This document shows, piece by piece, positions 40,701-48,839 of a DNA stretch of 64,000 nucleotides; position 1 is the stretch's first letter, and each line of letters opens with the position of its first letter. The notes under the pieces are model-generated. The model was not told where the DNA came from, did not search any database, and saw nothing but the letters and a program-made list of their open reading frames with translations. This stretch comes from Halorubrum halophilum. Lineage in GTDB: Archaea > Halobacteriota > Halobacteria > Halobacteriales > Haloferacaceae. The position numbers and the translations under genes were made by a program. The DNA lies in contig NZ_BBJP01000023.1 of the NCBI RefSeq assembly GCF_000739595.1, positions 1 through 64,000 of the forward strand, written 5' to 3'.

Positions 40701-42221
40701 ATGCCCACCACCCAGATCAAAGACGCCGTCCACGGCTACGTCGAGCTGCCGGACGCGCTCGTCGAGGGCGTCGTCGACACCCGACCGTTCCAGCGGCTTC
40801 GGTACGTCCGACAGCTTTCGGCCACGCACCTCGTGTATCCGGGCGCGAACCACACCCGCTTCGAGCACTCGCTCGGCGTCTATCACCTCGGCCGCACCGT
40901 CTTCGAAAACCTCCGCCAACAGTCCTATTTCGCGCGCGACGCGACGACCGACGAACTGGAGGAGATCCAGCGCACGCTGGAGTGCGCTTGCCTGCTCCAC
41001 GACGTGGGCCACCCGCCCTTCTCGCACCTCTCCGAGGGGTTCCTCGACGAGGGGATCCTCCGGGAGCGCGTCGCGGAGACCGGGCTGGTCGACGCCTTCG
41101 ACGAGGCCGGCGTCGGCGGCGCCCCGCTCCGCTCGGCGAACCCGCACGAGCTGCTCGGCTGCGTGATCGTCGTCGAGGAGTACGGCGACGCCCTCCGCGA
41201 TTTCGACGTGGACCCATTCGAGGTGTGCGCGTACGTGCTCGGCTACAGCCTCGCGTACGAGCGCGGCGAGCCGTGGCAGTACGGGGTCGGCGCCCAGCTG
41301 CTCCACTCCCCCATCGACGTGGACCGGCTCGACTACATCACCCGCGATAACTACATGACCGGCGCGGGCGTGCTGAGCTTCGACGTCGAGCGCATGGTCG
41401 ACGCCTACACCGCCCACCCCGAGGAGGGGCTGGCGCTCTCGGAGAAGGCGCTGTCGACCATCGGCAACTACCTCGAGGGGCGGATCGCGCTGTACATGTG
41501 GGTCACCCAACACCACAAGTCGGTGTACGCGAACCGGCTCCTGCAGGCGATGCTCGGCGAGTACGAGGCCGAGACGGGCGAGAGCCCGGTCACGGTCGAC
41601 GGTATCTTAGACCGGGAGCTCGACGACAACGGGGTGCTCGAGCGCCTCCGGGTCGCCGCACGCGAGAACCCCGACTCGACGCTGGCGTCGATGTACGACC
41701 GCTTCCGCGGGCGGCGCTTCCCGGCCACCTGCTGGAAACACCGGATCGCGCTGGCGGACCGGATCGGCAGCGATCTCGACGGCGGAGAGGGCGGGAACGG
41801 CGAGGACCGTGGAGAGGGCGGGAACGGCGAGGACCGTGGAGAGGGCGGGAACGGCGAGGACGGCGGAGAGGGTGAGGACGCCGGAGGCGGACGCGCCCCC
41901 GACCTCGACGAGTTCACGGCGTGGCTCACCGAGGGAGACGACCGGTTGGAGTCCCTCCTCGCGGACGCCCTCGACGTGCCGGCGCACGAGGTGTGGATCG
42001 ACCGCTCCTACGTCCCCGCCTACGACCCGGACGAGCTGGAGGACATCCCCATCGCGTACGGCGGGACGACGCGCTCCGTCGGCGACTGGGGGCTGTACGG
42101 CGACCGCGCCTTCGACGTGCCGATCCCCTTCGTGTTCGTCCCCGACGGGACGAAGCGGCGAGCGATCCGCGTGCTCAGGGAGGCGTTCGAGCGAGAGGTC
42201 GGGGAGAAGCAGCGGACGTAG
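40701..42221 (+). CDS. HD-superfamily phosphohydrolase (dNTPase/SAMHD1-like)
   Basis: 506 residues. The start MPTTQIKDAVHGYVEL leads into HTRFEHSLGVYHLGR, LLHDVGHPPFSHLSEG and, further on, LLHSPIDVDRLDYITRDN, which supply the H...HD...D metal ligands of archaeal SAMHD1-like enzymes. These usually hydrolyse (d)NTPs or phosphomonoesters in the cytoplasm. Residues about 355-395 are a Gly/Glu/Asn-rich insertion coded by a 27-nt tandem repeat, which probably forms a flexible loop. Monocistronic; convergent with mqo. Confidence 0.85.
   Translation: MPTTQIKDAVHGYVELPDALVEGVVDTRPFQRLRYVRQLSATHLVYPGANHTRFEHSLGVYHLGRTVFENLRQQSYFARDATTDELEEIQRTLECACLLHDVGHPPFSHLSEGFLDEGILRERVAETGLVDAFDEAGVGGAPLRSANPHELLGCVIVVEEYGDALRDFDVDPFEVCAYVLGYSLAYERGEPWQYGVGAQLLHSPIDVDRLDYITRDNYMTGAGVLSFDVERMVDAYTAHPEEGLALSEKALSTIGNYLEGRIALYMWVTQHHKSVYANRLLQAMLGEYEAETGESPVTVDGILDRELDDNGVLERLRVAARENPDSTLASMYDRFRGRRFPATCWKHRIALADRIGSDLDGGEGGNGEDRGEGGNGEDRGEGGNGEDGGEGEDAGGGRAPDLDEFTAWLTEGDDRLESLLADALDVPAHEVWIDRSYVPAYDPDELEDIPIAYGGTTRSVGDWGLYGDRAFDVPIPFVFVPDGTKRRAIRVLREAFEREVGEKQRT
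41784..41864 (+). repeat. 27-nt tandem repeat, three copies, inside the HD gene
   Basis: Units at 41784-41810, 41811-41837 and 41838-41864 begin GGAGAGGGCGGGAACGG and code for GEGGNGEDR in frame. The third unit differs at its 3' end. The length is a multiple of three, so copy-number changes would keep the reading frame. Confidence 0.8.
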
Positions 42222-42268
42222 CTCCGAGCAACGGGGACGGTCGTCGCCCGGATCAGTCGTTAGTCGCG

Positions 42269-43672
42269 TCAGTCGTCGGCTTCGGCGGGGACCCGGTCGT
42301 CCGAGTCGTCGTCCTCGGCCTCCGCGTCCTCGTCGTCGATCCGCGGGAAGTTCTCGATCGTCGCCTCGCGGAAGGCGCCCTCGTCGAACTCGTGGTCCTC
42401 GTCGAAGAAGTCGAGGACCGTCTGCACGTCGGTCATCGCGTTCTTCAGCGCGGTCGAGGCGCCCGGCGAGGGCGTGATGTTGAACAGGACACCGTCGCCG
42501 GTGATCTTCGCCTCGCCCATGTCGAGCTCCTTCGTCTCCGTGTTGACGATCTGCGGGCGCACGCCGCCGTACCCCTTCGCGCGCTCGATGTCGTCGACAT
42601 CGACGCTCGGCACGACCTTCTGGACGTCCGGGAGGAACGCGCGCTTACCGACCTCGGGGATGTCGTACACGAGGTTGCGCACGACGTACGGGAACAGGAT
42701 GCGGTCCGAGAGGATGTTGACGTAGCTCAGGATCGACGCCGGGGAGAAGCCGAACACGTCGGCGAAGTCGCCCACGGTGGAGAGCCGGCCGCGTTCGAGC
42801 GCCGGGACGAGCTTCGCGGTGGGACCGAAGCGGGTGACGCCTTGGTCGTGGACGTCGGCGTCGCCGTGGACCGCCGCGAACGGGAGCTTCTTCATCTGGA
42901 GCGTGTACACCTTCCCGTTCAGCAGGTCGTCGGCGAGGAAGAAGCTCCCCGCGACCGGCAGCAGCGACATGTGCTCGCCGTACCCCATCTCCTTCGCGAA
43001 CTGGAGGCTGTGGGAACCGGCGGCGACGACGACCGCGTCGGCTTCGAAGTCGCCGTCGTCGGTCTCGACGGTGAACCCGTCGCGGCCCTCGTCGACGTCC
43101 TCGACTTCGGTGCCGAGGTGGACGCCGACGCCCTCCTCCTCGCGGGCGGCGTCCACGAACGACTTCGCGACCGCGCCGTAGTCGACGACGTAGCCGTCGG
43201 GCGTCTGGAGCGCCTTGAGCTCCGTGGACGGGTCGCGGCCCTCGACGACCTTCGGCTCTAAGTCTTCGATCTCCTCGCGGCCGATCTCGCGCAGCTTCGG
43301 GAAGAGGTCGCCGAACCCGTTGTCGTGGTAGCGCTCCTCCAGCTTGGCGACCTCCTCGTCGCCGACGCCGAGCACCATCTTGCTGCGCTTGCTGTGCATC
43401 TCGCGATCCGGGTCCGTCCCTTCGAGGTAGCCCGCGAGCAGCTCCGCGCCCTCCTTGACCTCCTCGGCCTTCTCGAGGGTGTAGTTCGTCTCGATGTCGC
43501 CGAAGTGCAGCGTCTGGGAGTTGTTCGTCCGGTGGGAGTTGATCGCCGCGATCTCCCGCTCCTTCTCGATCAGCGTCACGTCGTCGACGTCGGTGAACTT
43601 CGCCACCGTGTACAGAAGCGACGCCCCGCTGATTCCCCCGCCGACGATAATCAGGTCAGTGTTCTCGGACAT
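42269..43672 (-). CDS. mqo: Malate:quinone oxidoreductase-like FAD enzyme
   Basis: 467 residues. The FAD-binding N-terminus TDLIIVGGGISGASLLYTVAKF, then INSHRTNNSQTLHFGDIETNYTL and a C-terminal GDGVLFNITPSPGASTAL, match the Mqo family. It oxidises malate to oxaloacetate and passes electrons to the quinone pool at the membrane, bypassing malate dehydrogenase in the citric acid cycle. The last 35 residues are an acidic tail. Monocistronic, with its promoter in the 144-bp gap before the gene at 43817. Confidence 0.85.
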   Translation of the reverse strand: MSENTDLIIVGGGISGASLLYTVAKFTDVDDVTLIEKEREIAAINSHRTNNSQTLHFGDIETNYTLEKAEEVKEGAELLAGYLEGTDPDREMHSKRSKMVLGVGDEEVAKLEERYHDNGFGDLFPKLREIGREEIEDLEPKVVEGRDPSTELKALQTPDGYVVDYGAVAKSFVDAAREEEGVGVHLGTEVEDVDEGRDGFTVETDDGDFEADAVVVAAGSHSLQFAKEMGYGEHMSLLPVAGSFFLADDLLNGKVYTLQMKKLPFAAVHGDADVHDQGVTRFGPTAKLVPALERGRLSTVGDFADVFGFSPASILSYVNILSDRILFPYVVRNLVYDIPEVGKRAFLPDVQKVVPSVDVDDIERAKGYGGVRPQIVNTETKELDMGEAKITGDGVLFNITPSPGASTALKNAMTDVQTVLDFFDEDHEFDEGAFREATIENFPRIDDEDAEAEDDDSDDRVPAEADD

Positions 43673-43816
43673 GCGTGGTGAAAGCTCTCACTCACCGAAA
43701 CGGACTCGGCCGTTAACGTTCTTGCTATCTCTCGCCGCTGATCGGCCGGGAGAGGACCTACAGTCGTCGTTTTTGAGGTTCGACGTTCGTCGAACCCTCG
43801 CGGGAGATCGGGATGA

Positions 43817-44452
43817 CTACCTCTCGTCCCGAACCGCCCGATACCGCTCGTGAAATCGGTCGAACAGCGCGCGGCCCGTCTCGGTTCGAAGGCGGGGTTC
43901 GGTCGTCGCGAAGAACTCGTCGAGGTCGTCGTACTCGCGGAACGCCTCCGGGTCGCCGTCGGCGGGATCGTACCGGTCGCCGCGCTCGTAGAGCACCGCC
44001 TGCAGACAGACGTCGAGGAGGTCGCACTCCTTGACGAGCACCGCCTCCGGCGACTCGCGGGCCTCGTACGCCTCCCACGCGTCGCGGACGCGGTCCGGGA
44101 GCGGCCCGGCGAGGTCTTCCATCGCCTCGCGCTCGGCGTCCTCCTTGGCGTCCGGATCCACCGTCTCAGCGGTCGAGTCGGCACGCGTCGCGGGGTCGCC
44201 GGTCTCGGCCTCCGCCACGTCGTGGACCACGGCGAGTCGGAGCGCGCGGTCGAGGTCGACGCCGGGCAGGTCCTCGCGGAACCGGTCGCCGAGCGCGAGG
44301 ACGAGATACGCGACGCCCCACGCGTGCGCGGCGACCGACTCGGGGGCGTCGACGCCGCGGAGCTGCCACCCCGTGCGCCGCTCGTCTTTCAGGGCGTAGG
44401 CGTCGAGGAGGGCGTCGAGGGCCGGATCAGCCTCGGATTCGTCTGCCGTCAT
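43817..44452 (-). CDS. HD-domain phosphohydrolase, YfbR/HDDC2-like
   Basis: 211 residues. The HD metal site is in PESVAAHAWGVAYLV (His) and LAVVHDVAEAETGD (HD), followed by KECDLLDVCLQAVLYERGDRYD. The pattern is that of YfbR and HDDC2 5'-deoxynucleotidases, which dephosphorylate dNMPs. It precedes mqo and follows the phosphoribosyltransferase gene by 9 bp on the same strand, so both are likely co-transcribed. The association suits nucleotide salvage. Confidence 0.82.
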   Translation of the reverse strand: MTADESEADPALDALLDAYALKDERRTGWQLRGVDAPESVAAHAWGVAYLVLALGDRFREDLPGVDLDRALRLAVVHDVAEAETGDPATRADSTAETVDPDAKEDAEREAMEDLAGPLPDRVRDAWEAYEARESPEAVLVKECDLLDVCLQAVLYERGDRYDPADGDPEAFREYDDLDEFFATTEPRLRTETGRALFDRFHERYRAVRDER

Positions 44453-44461
44453 CCCGAACCG

Positions 44462-45157
44462 CTACTCGGCGAGCGTCCAGGCATTCTCGCCGGCGCGGTC
44501 GGCCACGTCGCGGCGGACCATCTCGTCGAGCACCTCGTCGAGGCGGCCGGCCTGGGCGACCTCCATCTCGATGCGGCCGATGCCGTGGTACTCGTCGAGG
44601 TAGTGGCGAACGTCCTCCCGGTCGAAGACGGTCTCGTCGGCGCGCTCCATCGCGCCCTCGGTGAGGTCGATCATGTCTTCGAGGAAGTTCCACGGGTAGA
44701 CGACCCACGTCCACTGTTCGAGTCGCTCGCCGACGAAGTCGGGCTGGAACTCGGAGGTGCCGAGCAGCTGGAGGGTGGCGGTCCGGACCTCGCCGGCGTC
44801 CCGGTCGTCGACGTACTCCTCGGCGCGGCGGATCGAGCCGCCGGTGTCCGCGATGTCGTCGATGATCAGGACGTCTTTCCCCTCGACGCTCCCCTCCGGC
44901 ATCGGGTACCGGATCTGAGGCTCGTCGCTCTTCTCGGCGGCGCCGACGTAGTGCTCCATCTTCAGGCTCGTGAGGTCGTTGAGCCCGAGGAAGTCGCAGA
45001 TGCACCGCCCCGCGAACCAGCCGCCACGGGCGAGCGCGACGACCACGTCCGGCTCGAAGTCGGCGCGCTTCACCTCGTTCGAGACGTTGCGGCAGAGCCC
45101 GTAGATGTACTCCCAGTTGGTGAGGGTGCAGTCGAAGTCGTCCGGGAGATCGCTCAT
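44462..45157 (-). CDS. Purine-type phosphoribosyltransferase
   Basis: 231 residues from the ATG at 45157 (MSDLPDDFDCTLTNWEYIYGLCR), the first ATG compatible with a TATA-like CTTATCAGC 27 nt upstream. The PRPP-binding motif DVLIIDDIADTGGS is at about residue 110, and VVALARGGWFAGRCICDFL precedes it. The C-terminal half (DEVLDEMVRRDVADR) is specific to haloarchaeal members annotated as xanthine/guanine PRTase or as the regulator-like GfcR group. Substrate not certain. Co-transcribed with the HD nucleotidase. Confidence 0.8.
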   Translation of the reverse strand: MSDLPDDFDCTLTNWEYIYGLCRNVSNEVKRADFEPDVVVALARGGWFAGRCICDFLGLNDLTSLKMEHYVGAAEKSDEPQIRYPMPEGSVEGKDVLIIDDIADTGGSIRRAEEYVDDRDAGEVRTATLQLLGTSEFQPDFVGERLEQWTWVVYPWNFLEDMIDLTEGAMERADETVFDREDVRHYLDEYHGIGRIEMEVAQAGRLDEVLDEMVRRDVADRAGENAWTLAE

Positions 45158-45245
45158 ACGACCGCTTCTCCCACCCGCGCGCTGATAAGGGTTTAGCAAC
45201 GGTCGTCGAAGGCGACGACCGGAGCGAGAATTCTCATTTAACCCA

Positions 45246-45655
45246 CGGTAAACACTGCGGTGGCGCGCGCCTCCGAGCGCCCGCAGGGCGCGAGGAGTAC
45301 GCGCGAGGGACGCGGTGAGCGCTCGAAGAGCGCGAACCGCGAGGCTGGGGAGGTGCGAGGCTGCGGTTGCGGTGCGGTCGGGTGGGACTCAAAGGGGCAG
45401 TCGGGAGGACGAAGCACGGCGATACAAGGACCGCAGGGAAGGAGCGGAGCGACTGACCGAGGACCGCAGCGAGCCGCGCGAGTCCTCCCGACTGGGGCTT
45501 TGGAAGTGTCCACCGCCGGTCCGTGCTCAACCGTTTATAAGCAAGCGGCTGGGGCGTTGGAGGTGTTCGCCGTCGACCTATCACTAACCATTTATAAACG
45601 GGCGGCTGGAGCGTTGGAGGTGTTCGCAGCGTCACCGATGGTGACGACGAGAAGC
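45246..45655 (+). repeat. Dispersed structured element, copy D, with TATA-bearing tandem units before gatB
   Basis: Starts TGCGGTGGCGCGCGCCTCC at about 45255. The two GA-bracketed hairpins have arms GCGCCC with GGGCGC (loop GCA) and GCGCTC with GAGCGC (loop GAA). The GGTGGGACTCAAAGGGG block is followed by the long stem, arms 45390-45410 and 45482-45503, with a GGG opposite GGG internal loop. Three degenerate units of about 55 bp follow, with CGGCTGGGGCG or CGGCTGGAGCG starts and CGTTTATAAGC or CATTTATAAAC ends, to about 45650. 45158-45759 holds no protein gene. Confidence 0.65.
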
Positions 45656-45726
45656 GGAGAGGCACGAAGAGGAGTTCCTGAATCTGCGCCAGTTCGACAC
45701 AAATCCGCATCGTATCGGTCCCGACA

Positions 45727-45737
45727 CGATTTAGGTG
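45727..45737 (+). promoter_or_regulatory. gatB TATA box
   Basis: GATTTAGGTGG lies with its centre about 28 nt before the gatB ATG, so a leaderless transcript is likely. The preceding CGTATCGGTCCCGACACG forms a weak dyad. Confidence 0.4.
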
Positions 45738-45759
45738 GCCGACTCACAACGAACCGGTA

Positions 45760-47247
45760 ATGAGCACTCAGGCCGCGACGGAGGAGCGGACGGTCGTGAT
45801 CGGGCTGGAGGTCCACGTCCAGCTCGAGACCGACACGAAGATCTTCTGCGGCTGTTCGACGGAACCCGCCGACGAGGAGGAGCCGAACACGCGCACGTGC
45901 CCGACCTGCCTCGGGCTCCCGGGCGCGCTGCCGGTCCTCAACGAGGGCGCCGTCGAGGCCGCGGTGAAGATCGGCAAGGCGATCGACGCCGACATCCCCG
46001 AGACGACCACGTTCCACCGGAAGAACTACTACTACCCCGACCTGCCGAAGAATTTCCAGCTCACCCAGTACGACGCCCCGATCTGCCAGTCCGGGGAACT
46101 CGAAGTGCGCGTCGACGACGAGGCCCGGACCATCGGGATCACCCGCGCGCACCTCGAAGAGGACCCCGGCAGCCTCCAGCACGCCGGCGGCTCCATCGAG
46201 TCGGCGACACACACGCTCGTGAACTACAACCGCGCCGGGACGCCCCTGATGGAGATCGTCACCGAGCCGGACTTCCGGTCGCCGGCCGAGACGCGGGCCT
46301 TCTTGGCGAAACTCGAAGAAGTCCTCGAATATCTCGGCGTCTTCGACCCGACCCGCGACGGGAGCCTGCGCGTCGACGCCAACGTCTCCTTAGTCCCCGA
46401 GAGCGAGGTCGCCGACGACGGGACGATCACGGACGACGCGCTCGCGGACGTGAACCGCGCGGAGGTGAAGAACATCTCCAGTCACAAGGGCGCCGAGCAG
46501 GCGCTCGCGTACGAGGTCACCCGACAGGAGAACGTGCTCCGGCGCGGCCGCGAGATCGAACAGGAGACCCGCCACTGGGACGAGGCACGCGGCGTCACCG
46601 TCTCGATGCGCTCGAAGGAGGCCGAAAAGGACTACCGCTACTTCCGGGAGGCCGACCTCCCCGCGCTGGAGGTGTCGGACTGGAAGGCGCGGATTCCGAT
46701 CCCGGAGCTGCCCGACGCCCGCCGGGAGCGCTTCCGCGAGGAGTACGGGCTCGACCGCGAGTCGGCCTCGAAGCTCACCTCGACGAAGGCAGTCGCCGAC
46801 TTCTTCGAGGACGTGGCCGAGTCGTTCGACCCCGACCTCGCCGCGACCTGGGTCGCCGACAACCTGCTCGGCGAGCTCAACTACCGCGAGATGTCGATTA
46901 CGGACGTCGAGGACCGCCTCGACGAGTTCAAACGCCTGATAGAACTCGTGGCCGACGAGGAGCTAACGGTGAAAAACGCCGAGGAGGTCGTCCTCCGCGA
47001 GATGCTCGACGAGGGTGAGGACCCCGACACCGTCATCGAGCGCGAGGGGCTCGGCGTCGCCGACTCCGGCGAGGTCGAGGCCGCCGTCGCGACCGCCATC
47101 GACGACAACCCCGACGCCGTGAGCGACTACCACGACGGCGACGAGGGCGCGATCAACTTCCTCGTCGGACAGGTGATGCAGGCGACGGGCGGGAGCGCCG
47201 ACCCCGGCGAGGTGAACGGCCTGCTCCGCGAGGAGCTAGACGGGTAA
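45760..47247 (+). CDS. gatB: Asp-tRNA(Asn)/Glu-tRNA(Gln) amidotransferase subunit B
   Basis: 495 residues. GatB hallmarks: EVHVQLETDTKIFCGCSTEP, CPTCLGLPGALPVLN (zinc cysteines), KNYYYPDLPKNFQLTQYDAPIC, AGTPLMEIVTEPDFRS, then the helical YqeY-like tail ending NGLLREELDG. It is the kinase-like subunit that phosphorylates mischarged tRNA for GatCAB amidation, needed because archaea often lack GlnRS and AsnRS. GatA and GatC are not in the window. The start codon is an ATG 26-32 nt downstream of a TATA-like element. Confidence 0.97.
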   Translation: MSTQAATEERTVVIGLEVHVQLETDTKIFCGCSTEPADEEEPNTRTCPTCLGLPGALPVLNEGAVEAAVKIGKAIDADIPETTTFHRKNYYYPDLPKNFQLTQYDAPICQSGELEVRVDDEARTIGITRAHLEEDPGSLQHAGGSIESATHTLVNYNRAGTPLMEIVTEPDFRSPAETRAFLAKLEEVLEYLGVFDPTRDGSLRVDANVSLVPESEVADDGTITDDALADVNRAEVKNISSHKGAEQALAYEVTRQENVLRRGREIEQETRHWDEARGVTVSMRSKEAEKDYRYFREADLPALEVSDWKARIPIPELPDARRERFREEYGLDRESASKLTSTKAVADFFEDVAESFDPDLAATWVADNLLGELNYREMSITDVEDRLDEFKRLIELVADEELTVKNAEEVVLREMLDEGEDPDTVIEREGLGVADSGEVEAAVATAIDDNPDAVSDYHDGDEGAINFLVGQVMQATGGSADPGEVNGLLREELDG

Positions 47248-47281
47248 CTTCCGTGACCGCTCTCAGCGAGGCCGCGAACCG

Positions 47282-47500
47282 ATGAACGTCACCGTCGAGG
47301 TCGTCGGCGAGGGAACCGACGAGTACGATCTCCCCAACGACGCCACCTACGCCGACCTGATCCGCGAGGCCGGCTACCACCCGCAGGAGGCGTCCGCGCT
47401 GGTCGACGGGTCGCCGGTCCCGGGCGACCGCGTCGTCGACGCCGAGTCGGTGAAGCTGCTTAGACTTATAAAGGGCGGGGCGACGGACGGAAGTGCGTGA
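47282..47500 (+). CDS. samp2: SAMP2-like ubiquitin-like small modifier with a C-terminal extension
   Basis: 72 residues. The ubiquitin-like fold is seen in MNVTVEVVGEGTDEYDLPND, TYADLIREAGYHPQEASALVDG and SVKLLRLIKGG, the pattern of SAMP2, which is both a protein modifier and the sulfur carrier for tRNA thiolation by NcsA. In SAMP2 the protein normally ends at Gly-Gly; here six residues (ATDGSA) follow, so a processing step would be needed before activation. The gene overlaps the next GTG start by four bases. It starts 34 bp after gatB. Confidence 0.82.
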   Translation: MNVTVEVVGEGTDEYDLPNDATYADLIREAGYHPQEASALVDGSPVPGDRVVDAESVKLLRLIKGGATDGSA

Positions 47501-47994
47501 GCGGGGACCGCGACCGACCCGACCCGCCCGATAATATCGAGGTCGAGCCCGCGGCGACGCGCGACCGCCTCGGTATGCTCCGCGTGCTCGACGCCGCCAT
47601 GCTTGAGACCGACGACGAGAGCGTCGACGCCGCGATCGACGCTGACGACGCTCTCGTCGCCCGGTTTAAAAGGACGGACGCGGTCGTCGGCGCGCTGATC
47701 GCGACGCGTCCCGAACCGGAGCGACTCCACGTCGACGCCGTCGCGGTCAGACGCGCGCGTCGCGGGAAGGAAATCGGCTCCATGCTCGTCGCCGAGGTGG
47801 TGCGGCAGGCGGAACGCGATCCCGAGACCGAACTCGTGACCGCCGAGTTCGACCCGAAACTGGAGGACTTTTATACCGATCTCGGCTTCGACGCGGTTCC
47901 GGCGACAGACGCTGATAAGCCCGACCGATTGCGGGGCCGTCGTCAGGTCAACGCTGAGGGCGACTGCGAGAACCCCGACAACCGGCGCGATTGA
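47497..47994 (+). CDS. GNAT-family acetyltransferase
   Basis: 165 residues from a GTG at 47497 overlapping the samp2 stop. The acetyl-CoA site is in LHVDAVAVRRARRGKEIGSMLVAEVV (RxxGxG/A-like, with R-G-K-E-I-G) and the C-terminal FDPKLEDFYTDLGFDAV strand-turn is typical of GNATs. The substrate is unknown. A TATA-like CTTATAAAGG at 47464-47473 inside the samp2 end could give it its own promoter. Convergent with cbiE. Confidence 0.8.
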   Translation: MSGDRDRPDPPDNIEVEPAATRDRLGMLRVLDAAMLETDDESVDAAIDADDALVARFKRTDAVVGALIATRPEPERLHVDAVAVRRARRGKEIGSMLVAEVVRQAERDPETELVTAEFDPKLEDFYTDLGFDAVPATDADKPDRLRGRRQVNAEGDCENPDNRRD

Positions 47995-48029
47995 GGACGC
48001 GATCGGTCCCTTATAAACGCCGTCTCGAA

Positions 48030-48839
48030 TCAGGCGCGAACGACGAGCACGGAGAGGTCGGAGAAGGCGCTGTCGCCCGGGTCGTCGCCGCCGGCGCCGG
48101 TGTCCGGGGCCGTCCCGCCCCCGCCGTCGGCGAGCGTCCCGAGATCGGTCCGCGTGATCTGCTCGTCGGGATGGGTCAGCCGCTCGCAGACGAGGGCGTC
48201 GAGGCACCGATCCGCGCCCGCTTCGACGAGTTCGGCCGCGAGGTCCTCGGGCATCCAGTCGTACGGCCGAGGGATCACGATCAGGTTCCGGTCGCCGACG
48301 GCTCGGCCGAGACGCGCGAGGGCGGGCGAGACGTCGCCCCTGACGTGCAACGTCTCGAAGACCGACTCCTCCATCGGCGTGCGCGCGCGGCTCGCGGCGA
48401 CCTGCACCGAGGAGATTCCGGGGACGACCGCGACCGGCGCGTCGACCGCGGCCTCGACCTTCCCGAGGAACTGGTAGCCGGAGTGGTTCGGATCGCCCAT
48501 CAGCACCGCGACGCCGCGGGCGCCGTCGGCGACGCGGGCGGCGAACCGCCCGAGCGCCTCGGGTTCGTCGCGGTAGCCGCAGGTGATCAGCTCCGCGTCC
48601 GTCTCGCTCGCGACGAAGTCGACGACCGTCTCGAAGCCGACGACGACGTCGGCCTCGTCGAGCAGCCGACCCGCGCGCCGCGTCAGCAGCTCGGTGTTCC
48701 CCGGACCGATGCCGACGGCGTGGACGAGATCATCGTCACCCGAGCCCGACCGCGGCGGCTCCGGCGCCGCGCTCGCCGCCTCGGCCGGGCGGTCCGGGAG
48801 ATCCGGGACCTCCGGCGCGTCCGCCCCGTCGCCCGTCAC
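48030..48839 (-). CDS. cbiE: Cobalt-precorrin-7 C5-methyltransferase CbiE
   Basis: 269 residues from a GTG at 48839 that overlaps the cbiC stop. Tetrapyrrole-methylase features: HAVGIGPGNTELLTRRAGRLL, VLMGDPNHSGYQF and VVPGISSVQVAASRARTPMEESVFETLHVRGD, the last diagnostic of CbiE/CobL-N. It adds a methyl from SAM to C5 of the corrin ring; the partner C15 activity would come from CbiT, encoded at 63117. The N-terminal 45 and C-terminal 30 residues are Asp/Gly-rich extensions. Last gene of the cobN-cbiC-cbiE run. Confidence 0.9.
   Translation of the reverse strand: MTGDGADAPEVPDLPDRPAEAASAAPEPPRSGSGDDDLVHAVGIGPGNTELLTRRAGRLLDEADVVVGFETVVDFVASETDAELITCGYRDEPEALGRFAARVADGARGVAVLMGDPNHSGYQFLGKVEAAVDAPVAVVPGISSVQVAASRARTPMEESVFETLHVRGDVSPALARLGRAVGDRNLIVIPRPYDWMPEDLAAELVEAGADRCLDALVCERLTHPDEQITRTDLGTLADGGGGTAPDTGAGGDDPGDSAFSDLSVLVVRA

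Noticed and set aside
45255-45330. SRP RNA or 7SL-like sequence in the dispersed element (GGTGGCGCGCGCC)
   Set aside because: The likeness is limited to about a dozen GC-rich bases and the conserved SRP helix-8 motif is not found.
45500-45655. CRISPR-like array
   Set aside because: Units are degenerate, contiguous and without regular unique spacers; no cas genes are present.
45260-45760. Small proteins containing GWDSKGQS read from three copies of the dispersed element
   Set aside because: The shared peptide only mirrors conserved DNA; starts, lengths and flanking frames differ among copies and hairpin insertions break them.
48005-48020. TTATAAA between the GNAT gene and cbiE as a promoter
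   Set aside because: It lies between convergent genes with no ORF downstream at a suitable distance.
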